Shown: positions 57,270-64,000 of the stretch, piece after piece
How positions within the stretch are numbered: position 1 is the first letter of the stretch
Layout: the number at the start of each line of letters is the position of its first letter
NCBI GenBank assembly: GCA_033439685.1
Contig: JAUEDM010000003.1
Location: 3,502,001 to 3,566,000 of the forward strand
Direction: 5' to 3'
Length of the DNA: 64,000 bases
From: Apodospora peruviana
Taxonomy: Eukaryota > Ascomycota > Sordariomycetes > Sordariales > Lasiosphaeriaceae
The notes under the pieces: generated by a model
The model's input: only the letters and a program-made list of their open reading frames with translations
Databases searched by the model: none
What the model was told of the DNA's origin: nothing
Program-made: the position numbers and the translations under genes

Positions 57270-57919
57270 GATTGGATCTGGTGTTGTCACTCCTGGGGAT
57301 GTTTTGTTTTGTTTCGTGGTCTCGGTTGGAGCGTCGACGACAAGGGGCTTCGGAGAGAGATGGGATGATATTGTTGTACCGTTCGCTGAAAGCAAGAATA
57401 TTGGCGGTGCATATATATATATATATATATAAAAATAGGATTGTAACTGCTTTATCATCCAATTTATTACTCTGATATCCCGTATTCAACATCTTTTGGT
57501 CCGGTCATGGGGTTCGCCGAGCGTTGTCCGGAGTCCGGATCTCCAACACCTCCGACGTTTAACCCCACCTTCTCGAATTGCCCCGAATTGCCCCGAAAAG
57601 GGGCAACTCTCGCCAGCCCAATCTTCTCCCCCTCTCACGGCTTGGGGTCGGCGTCGTAATCCAGACGTTAATATGCCGGTACTCTCAATAAACGCAGTCT
57701 GACAAGATGTCAGTTGTCGCTGTAAACCTGACATATACACTGCATTTTACTTTAAACTCCGTGAACCTTTTGTGGAATATCGCTCAAAACAGACGATGTG
57801 TACGGACTGAATTGTAAAGCAAATCGCTGTAAATTCAGGGAATAGATGCTCATACAAATAAGCAAAACAAAAGCAACATAACCTAGGTAGTTATAGCAGA
57901 TAAACATCTAAACTAGTAA
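57270..57919. other. Intergenic region with TA microsatellite
   Basis: Promoter side of the FAH gene and 3' side of the P450 gene. A (TA)n tract occupies about 57412-57431. A tandem of GAATTGCCCC occurs near 57574-57596. No gene seen. Confidence 0.5.
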
Positions 57920-59565
57920 TCACTCCTTTGGCGTCTCATACCGAGAAAACACCACCCTCGCCGCATCGCTCTCCCTTAGAATCGTCGTCCTCCTCGCCTC
58001 AGACCTCGGCGTAACCGTGCAGGGGAAATCCTCGGCGCAAACCAAAAACCCAGCGCAGTACCCCGTCTCGTGGCTCACATCCGGCTCGACCGTCTTGCCC
58101 GTCGCGTCCTTGCCAGGGCTAATATCAAACGCCCAGACAATCTTGGCGATCGCCAAAAACAAATTCCTCTCCGCCAGATGGACACCAGGGCACAGCCGCC
58201 TTCCACTCCCGTAGCCGTAGTGATCGCGGTTGGCATAGTCTCCGTTGGCCAGCTCCGACGCCAGCGCTGTCACGCCCTTGAAGTTGTCCGGGTTGAACAC
58301 GTCCGGGTTGGGAAAACGCTTCTCATCGTGGTGCAAGCCAAATGCGTTGACAAAAATGTCGGACCCCTTAGGCAGGAACATGCCATCCACCCAGTCGTCT
58401 TCGGCCAAACCGTGCGGGAACGCCAGAGGCGTGACGGGCCGCCACCTGTGCGCCTCTTTTACGCACGCGGCGATGTAGGGCAGGTTTGCGTAGTCGTCCC
58501 ACGCAGGACTGCGATCCTCGCCAATGACCTTGTCCATCTCCTCCTGCGCCTTTTTGAGAACGTGAGGCCACTTGGTCATGGCATGAATGAAGGCGATAAT
58601 CAGCGAAGAAGTCGTGTCCGAGCCGCCCTCCATGAGCGTGCCGCAGAGGAAATAGAGGCCGTGGCGGTCGATGTCGAGCTTTCCGGTCGCGTCCTGGTCA
58701 AGGACCCGATCCAGAAAACAGTCGCGGCTGCCAGAGTTCTTGCGACGCTCGATCACGTACTCGACCCACTCGCTGTAGAGGGCGTTCATCTCTTTGCCTA
58801 CATTTTGGGCCCGCGAGCGCCACATGCCCAGAAATTTCTCGGGGACGAGCTTGAGGAAGGGGAAGATGTCTACAGGAGGCGTGTTGCCGGCCTCCATCAC
58901 TTTGGACCAGTTCTCCATCAGGGCGTAGAGCTTGACCATGTGCTTGGTCTTGATGCTGGGGGTGCGGGTGCCGTAGACTGTGATATCATGTCAGTCAACC
59001 TGCTTATAAAGAGGATATGAAGAGACGTACTCAAGCTCATGATAATGCTGTTACTGAAGCGCTTAGGGTGCCTCATGGCGCCCTCGGGCTGGTCAACAAA
59101 GTCGCGCAGCATCTGCACCGCCTCGGCATTCACAACCTCGATGTGGTGCTTGACCACCATGTCGGCCATGAAGAACTGGTGCACCAGCTTGCGGCACGTC
59201 CGCCAGCGGTCCGAATACTGCATCAGCAGCAGATGGTCGCCTTGGGCGATAATATCGCCGACGTGCGAGACCGGCCGTCGGCTGTAGAGGTTGGATTTCT
59301 TGTCGACCAGCTGCTTGATCAGCCGCGGCGACGAGATGACGATGGAAGTGCCGGATCCGACTTTGAGGGAAAAGATATCGCCGTATTGCTTGGCCCATTT
59401 CGCGAACTGGAGATGCGTGCGTTTTGTTGGGATTTGATGGAGGTTTCCGAGGACGGGCAGGGTTGGGGGACCCGGCGGGAGGCGCGGGTCGCGTTTGCCG
59501 ACGTTGAGGACCAGGTAGACGACTGTGATGAGGGCGAGCAGAGCTAGCCCGCCGAGGAGCATCAT
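57920..59565 (-). CDS. Cytochrome P450 monooxygenase
   Basis: Exons 59565-59031 and 58977-57920 (intron 53 bp) give 530 residues. An N-terminal membrane anchor (LLGGLALLALITVVYLVL) is followed by the Pro-rich hinge RLPPGPPTLPVLGNLHQIP. The I-helix is GTLMEGGSDTTSSLIIAF, the K-helix ExxR is KEAHRWRP, and the heme loop is YGYGSGRRLCPGVHLAERN with the thiolate Cys. The general pattern is that of the microsomal P450s near O-methylsterigmatocystin oxidoreductase, but the substrate is not readable. It stands between an FAH-family gene and an FAD monooxygenase, transcribed in the same direction as both. The upstream frame extends to 60084 without an ATG-supported domain, so 59565 is the start. Confidence 0.9.
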
Positions 59566-60455
59566 ATTGATGGTGTGTTTCTTTTGCCGGCCAGTTACTA
59601 TACAAGGTGTTGTGTACTTGATGTTTACAGTTTGATGTTGAGAATAAGAGCGAAGAGAGAGAAAGAGATGAACAGAGAACAAAGCTGGTGCTGGTGGACG
59701 TCTTGTCCCCTTGGTGTCTTTAATACCAATACTTCTGAGCCTTGAGACAAGAACAATGGCTCCTAACACCAGTGACCAAACAGGCTTACCTACAAGCGTG
59801 TCTTGTCCAACGGCCAAATGTTGATCAGCCCCCAAACCCCTGATCTCGTGAGAGCCCACCTTCCCTCTCCCCCCCCCCACCCCCTGGGGTACGTTAGTCT
59901 CGGGGAGTTCCCCGCATTCCGGGGAAGCCACGCATGCCGAGGTCGTGAACGGCGGAGACGGCGGGGAGATTTCGCGGGGAAAAGGCCGGGGCAAGCTACC
60001 TGAGCTCCTCAGGGCTGGACCGTTCGTGTTTTGTAATCCAGGGGCGGGCATTGGATGCAGTCCGCTCGGTCGATTTGTTAGCACGTAGCCCTTGATTTAT
60101 ACAATGACAACACACAACTGTGAGATGATAACTGAAGGAGCTGAGGCGGAATACCGAATACTAAAAATCCCACCGGGGGCAGAGATCCAGTTCGAGATCG
60201 AGATCGAGATCGAGATCGAGATCGTTGTGAAGCACACGTTGAAGGAGCCGACCAGAAGATACTATCTGTGTCGTCGACTTCATGATCACGGCGCAACTTC
60301 ACCACTCTGTTTATTATGGCACGTAATCTCCGTAAGAGAGTGGCATGTTCACCACCAATGCAATCCCACAAACGATCGATCTGCAAGTGACAACAATTCT
60401 GTCCTGGATAAAGTAGTCATTTCCTCAATCCAGAGCCATCGAGGCAATATCAGCT
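59566..60455. other. Intergenic region with GAGATC hexanucleotide repeat
   Basis: Promoter of the P450 and 3' flank of the FAD monooxygenase. Five tandem GAGATC units occur at 60194-60223. A C-rich tract lies near 59870-59885. No gene seen. Confidence 0.6.
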
Positions 60456-62338
60456 CTAAATACACAAAATATGCTTCATGACAGCCTCCAGCTTCGCCCT
60501 GGGATCCTCCACCATCGCCTTGGACCGCCACGCCACAAACCTATCAGGTCTGACCAGCACGCACCCATCCTCCTCAACCTCCCTCCTCTCAGCCCAATCG
60601 AAATACACATCCTCGTAGTCCTCCTTCCATCCAACTGAATACGCAGCAATCTCAACACCAACCGCCTTGGCCACCTCGGTCGCAGCCTCCTTCCACTTAT
60701 CTCCACCAGGACCCGTAATCAGCGCAAAACGCCCCTTACCAGCAAGATCAATCGTCGAGATCTGCTTCCCCGGCACCCGCGTGTTCAGCCACGCGTGCGG
60801 CAACCTCATGCCGGGGTAACTACTGATCAGCCTCTGACGAACTTTATCCTCGGGCAGCTTTGGCGCCTCGGGCTCATCATCCAAGTAGACACCCGCAGAG
60901 CGATACTGCTGGTTCATCTCGATGCCCAAACCATGAAATTCCGTGCCTGTATTCTCGATGCCCTTGCGGAACGCTTTCCTGCGTGCGCGGCCGACCTCGG
61001 ACTTGTCGTCAAACTCGGCCAGCACCGCCCGCCGCTTTTCCAGGTCTGGCTCAGTCATCCCGATTGCCTGCATCCAGGGGACATGATCTCTTAATCCTTG
61101 GTTGGCTCTCGTAATCACATCCACGCCGACGGGCTGGCGCTCGACGTTGTAAGTGTCTAGCAGTTTCGGTCCGGCGCGGCCGGACATGACGTAGGAAATC
61201 TTCCAGGCCAGGTTGAACGCGTCCTGGATGCATGTGTTCGAGCCCAGCCCGTTGAAGGGCGGATGCCGATGGACGGCGTCGCCGAGGCAGAAGATGTTGC
61301 CGTCCGAGTAATACTCTGCGACGGTCTCGTTGATCCACCATTTGCTCACATCCAAAATCTCGACAGCCACGGAATCGTCGCCAATGATCTCCTTGGCGCG
61401 CGCCAGGTACTCTTCGTGGGAAGCGATCATGTCGTCGGCCTTGACGTCGGCGCCCGGTGGCGGGAGGAAGATGAACATCCACTCGTTCCAGGGCTTGACC
61501 ATGCGCACGATGCACGCCCAGCCCCACGCCGGATGTTCTTTTTCCGGCTGGAACACCCAGTGCAGGTTGCCGGTGCGGTTGGTCACGAGATGGGATAGAT
61601 CAGCTTTGAGCAGGACGTTCAGCGCCAGCCCTTGGCCAGGTTTCTTGACGAGTGGAATTCCGAGCTCGCGGATGACTTGACTCCGAGCGCCGTCGCAGCC
61701 AAACAGGAAGCGGGACTGGATCTTGTACGTCGCTTTGGTGAGGTCGTCGCGGATCGTGCTGGTGATTATGTCGTCTCCAGAAGATGACTTGGTGCGGCTG
61801 AAGGAGACGAAGCAAGTGTTGAAGCGCAGGGTCCAGCCCTTGTGTACGGCCCGGCGCGTCAGGATGGGCTCGAGCTCGGTCTGGGGCAGGTCGACGTGGT
61901 CGCAGGGGCTCGCGGCGTCGTAGTCGCCCTTGCGCTTGGGGTCGTTGCCCCACGAGTACAGGCGGGCGTACTCGTCACCGGCCATCGAGCGGCACCACCG
62001 CGTGTGCGCCATGTTGTGGCCGGCCGCGGCGGCGTCGATGCAGGGTCCGTCGAGGCCGATGTCGCGCAGACACTCTAGGGCTGCCATGTTGGTGATGTGC
62101 GCCCGGGGGGTCTCGGCGCACCCCGGCGCGGCCGAGATCATGATTCCTGTGCGGCCTTTTCTGCCATCATCAGTAATTGTCTGAAGGGGGAAGTAGTGTG
62201 CATGACATCCATACCATGAGATGCGAGGAAACAGGCCAGAGCAGCGCCCGCGGGGCCAGCTCCGACGATCAAGAGATCAGTCTTGATGACGTCGACGTCA
62301 TCCTCGGCCACTTGTTGGGGTTTGGTCGTGAGAGTCAT
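60456..62338 (-). CDS. FAD-dependent phenol hydroxylase-type monooxygenase
   Basis: Exons 62338-62215 and 62155-60456 (intron 59 bp) give 607 residues. The dinucleotide-binding GxGxxG is LLIVGAGPAGAALACFLASH, ending at the splice. Further hallmarks of group A flavoprotein hydroxylases are the DG motif FLFGCDGARSQVIREL and the GD motif GNIFCLGDAVHRHPPFNGLG. The C-terminal thioredoxin-like part (GKGRFALITGPGGDKWKEAA and CVLVRPDRFVAWR) is that of the phenol hydroxylase/2,4-dichlorophenol monooxygenase subclass. Expected reaction: NAD(P)H-dependent ortho-hydroxylation of a phenolic ring. It is divergent from an extradiol dioxygenase that would open a catechol-type product. Confidence 0.9.
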
Positions 62339-63069
62339 GTTTGTGTGTTTATCGGCGAGTTGACGATGCTTGCGCAATGAAGACGGCGAGACCTTGGGTA
62401 TTATTTGGGTTCATCTTTTCCATCCATCCGCGACCGGCACGTCGTGAAACAGCTGAACTGCACCGTCATCCATGACAAATGGGGACCCCAGTTCCACAAC
62501 TACCGTGATGGTGTCCCGTAGTCAGGCGCAGTGTGGAACAGTGGAACCTTGAGTCCCCAAAGATCATAAGACGGGCAGGGATCGTGATCCAACCGTGCCA
62601 AGCAAGCCCCCTTGGTCGCCGCACCCCCTTTCTCCATGCGGAGAAGAAAATAATAGCCCGAGAGTCTGCGGGGAAGGAAGATCACCGGTCGCTGGAATTC
62701 TGGCTTCGGTCTATCTGCGCGGGTTTCGGCGTCGGGCAGATATGATGGAAGAACGATGATACTAGCTGCCCAGATGAATGTTGAGCGGTCGAACCTTATT
62801 CTGTGAATCCCGGACGTTTTTCGGAGACCGACGATGCAACTGCCGGTACGCTGCTATTGTTGCATGCGTCGTCCAGGTTTGTATTTAAGCTCATCCACTA
62901 CGGGCAAGTTCCACAAGTCCTGGGGCCACTTCAACTATTCCCAATTCTTCACCATCTTTTGAACATATCATCAACCCAACCCAAGCCAAATACACCTTGT
63001 TCGAGCTATACTGTGCCATACCAATCCCTACATCCATCCCCAGAAGTGAACCAAATCCGGCAATCAACC
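62339..63069. promoter_or_regulatory. Shared divergent promoter region, FAD monooxygenase / dioxygenase
   Basis: These 731 bases separate the starts of two genes with linked chemistry, so co-regulation is plausible. CGG-type half sites that Zn2Cys6 proteins could bind are scattered, but I did not find a single clear inverted pair. The last 100 bases are a CA/CT-rich leader. Confidence 0.45.
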
Positions 63070-63969
63070 ATGGCCGTCGAGGAACAGCTCCCCAAGATCA
63101 AGCTGGTGCGCATCGCCCACGTCTACTACACCCACGCCGACCTCGACCAGGCCAAGCAATTCCTGTTTGATTTCGGCTTCACCGTCGCCGAAGACCGAGG
63201 CGACACCATCTTCTTCAAAGGCTACGGCACCGAACCGTTTCTCTATGTGGCGTCAAAGGGTCCGGCCAACGAATTTGGAGGTGCCGCTTTCGTCGTCGAG
63301 TCCCTCGCCGACCTCGAACTAGCCTCCAAGACCCTTCCCAACGCCACAGAGATTCAGCAGTACAAGGTCCCCGGCGGCGGCAAGCGGGTAACTTTCCGGG
63401 ATCCGGTCGACGATTTTCCGTTTCATCTTGTCTACGGCCAGACTCCGATACCAGTGTCGGCGCACCTGCCCGAGCTGGACTATAACTTCCCAGAGAACAA
63501 GCACAGGGCCGTAAACAGGACGCAGCGGTTCAAGAAAGGCCCAGCACCAATTCATAAACTTGGCCATTTCGGTTGCTGTGTGACCGATTTCGCCAAGTCA
63601 CTCGACTTTTACACGACAAGGTTCAATCTGAAGCCGAGCGACCTTGTGCATGATCCGAAGACGGGCAAGGATATTACGACGTTTTTGCATCTTGACAGGG
63701 GAATGGAGCAGGTTGATCACCATACCTTTTTCTTTTTCCAAGGTGAGTGAACTGATTGCAATTCAAAGCTGTAGGGAGGGAGGTAGATATGCTTACTATA
63801 TTCGTGTGTTGTGGTGTTTAGGACCCAAGTACCATGTGCATCATTCCAGTTTCGAGGTGCACGACTTTGATATCCAGTCTCTCGGGCATCAGTGGCTGCG
63901 AGAAAAGGGGTATGACCTTGTGTGGGGAGTTGGGAGACATGTTCTTGGCTCGCAGATTTTCGATTACTG
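63070..63969 (+). CDS. Two-domain VOC extradiol dioxygenase (3' partial)
   Basis: Exon 1 is 63070-63742, exon 2 is 63822-63969 and a donor site at 63970 leads beyond the window, so the gene is incomplete. The protein has two vicinal-oxygen-chelate domains, the layout of type I extradiol dioxygenases. The first begins VRIAHVYYTHADLDQAKQF. The second supplies two metal ligands: His in HKLGHFGCCVTDFAKSLDF and His in KYHVHHSSFEVHDFD, both at expected places; the third (Glu) would lie beyond the window. Expected reaction is meta cleavage of a catechol. Fungal genomes rarely show this next to a phenol hydroxylase. Confidence 0.82.
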
Positions 63970-64000
63970 GTAAGCAAGGACACACCGCATCTCCTCCTGA

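Noticed and set aside
1..64000. tRNA genes, CRISPR arrays and intact transposons
   Set aside because: A by-eye look for box A/box B pairs, regularly spaced repeats and transposase motifs gave nothing convincing. A tRNA-scanning run could still find one that I missed.

Overview
The window is nuclear DNA of a filamentous ascomycete (Pezizomycotina, most like a Sordariomycete; genus not determined). The evidence is short GT-AG introns of about 50-150 bp in most genes, and families typical of these fungi: HET, NACHT/STAND, eqolisin, Zn2Cys6 regulators, DUF7025-AAA, GT90 and HR-PKS remnants. I rebuilt exon structures by hand from splice signals and reading-frame continuity. Every multi-exon model marked as intact closes to a whole number of codons. 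Family names rest on recognised motifs, not on a search.

Layout. 0.3-7.4 kb: a DUF7708-NACHT STAND (NLR-like) gene divergent from a DUF7025-AAA ATPase across 532 bp. 8.9-11.7 kb: two kinase-like-fold small-molecule kinases tail to tail (fructosamine kinase-like and APH-like). 12.6-14.9 kb: a broken ankyrin NLR-like gene. 15.4-18.6 kb: an F-box-like/DUF7730-type protein, a secreted DUF3237 protein and a secreted glutamic peptidase. 19.5-20.6 kb: remnants of a highly reducing PKS (KR fused to ACP) and a P450, the scar of a lost secondary-metabolite cluster. 21.4-25.4 kb: a GT90 membrane glycosyltransferase and a small Cys-rich secreted protein. 27.3-35.8 kb: an MDR reductase, a HET-domain protein, a six-exon amidase and a CorA-like membrane protein. 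36.5-45.5 kb: a DUF6601 membrane protein, two convergent secreted NTF2/SnoaL-type proteins (DUF8021 and SnoaL-like), an unknown protein and a secreted S41 peptidase. 45.7-47.6 kb: a long protein ending in a riboflavin-kinase-like domain. 48.3-48.9 kb: a collapsed hydrolase-NACHT gene. 51.2-52.1 kb: a secreted Cys-rich protein with a Kex2-type site.

52.8 kb to the window end is the most coherent functional block: a Zn2Cys6 regulator, an FAH-family hydrolase, a P450, an FAD phenol-hydroxylase-type monooxygenase and, divergent from it, a two-domain VOC extradiol dioxygenase cut by the window edge. Ring hydroxylation, extradiol cleavage and FAH-type C-C hydrolysis are the chemical steps of an aromatic meta-cleavage route, which is uncommon in fungi. 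This is my main candidate for an undescribed system.

A second theme is self/non-self recognition genes: one intact NLR with an AAA partner, one HET gene and two NLR relics in 48 kb. At least three relics keep their outer domains but have lost the middle.
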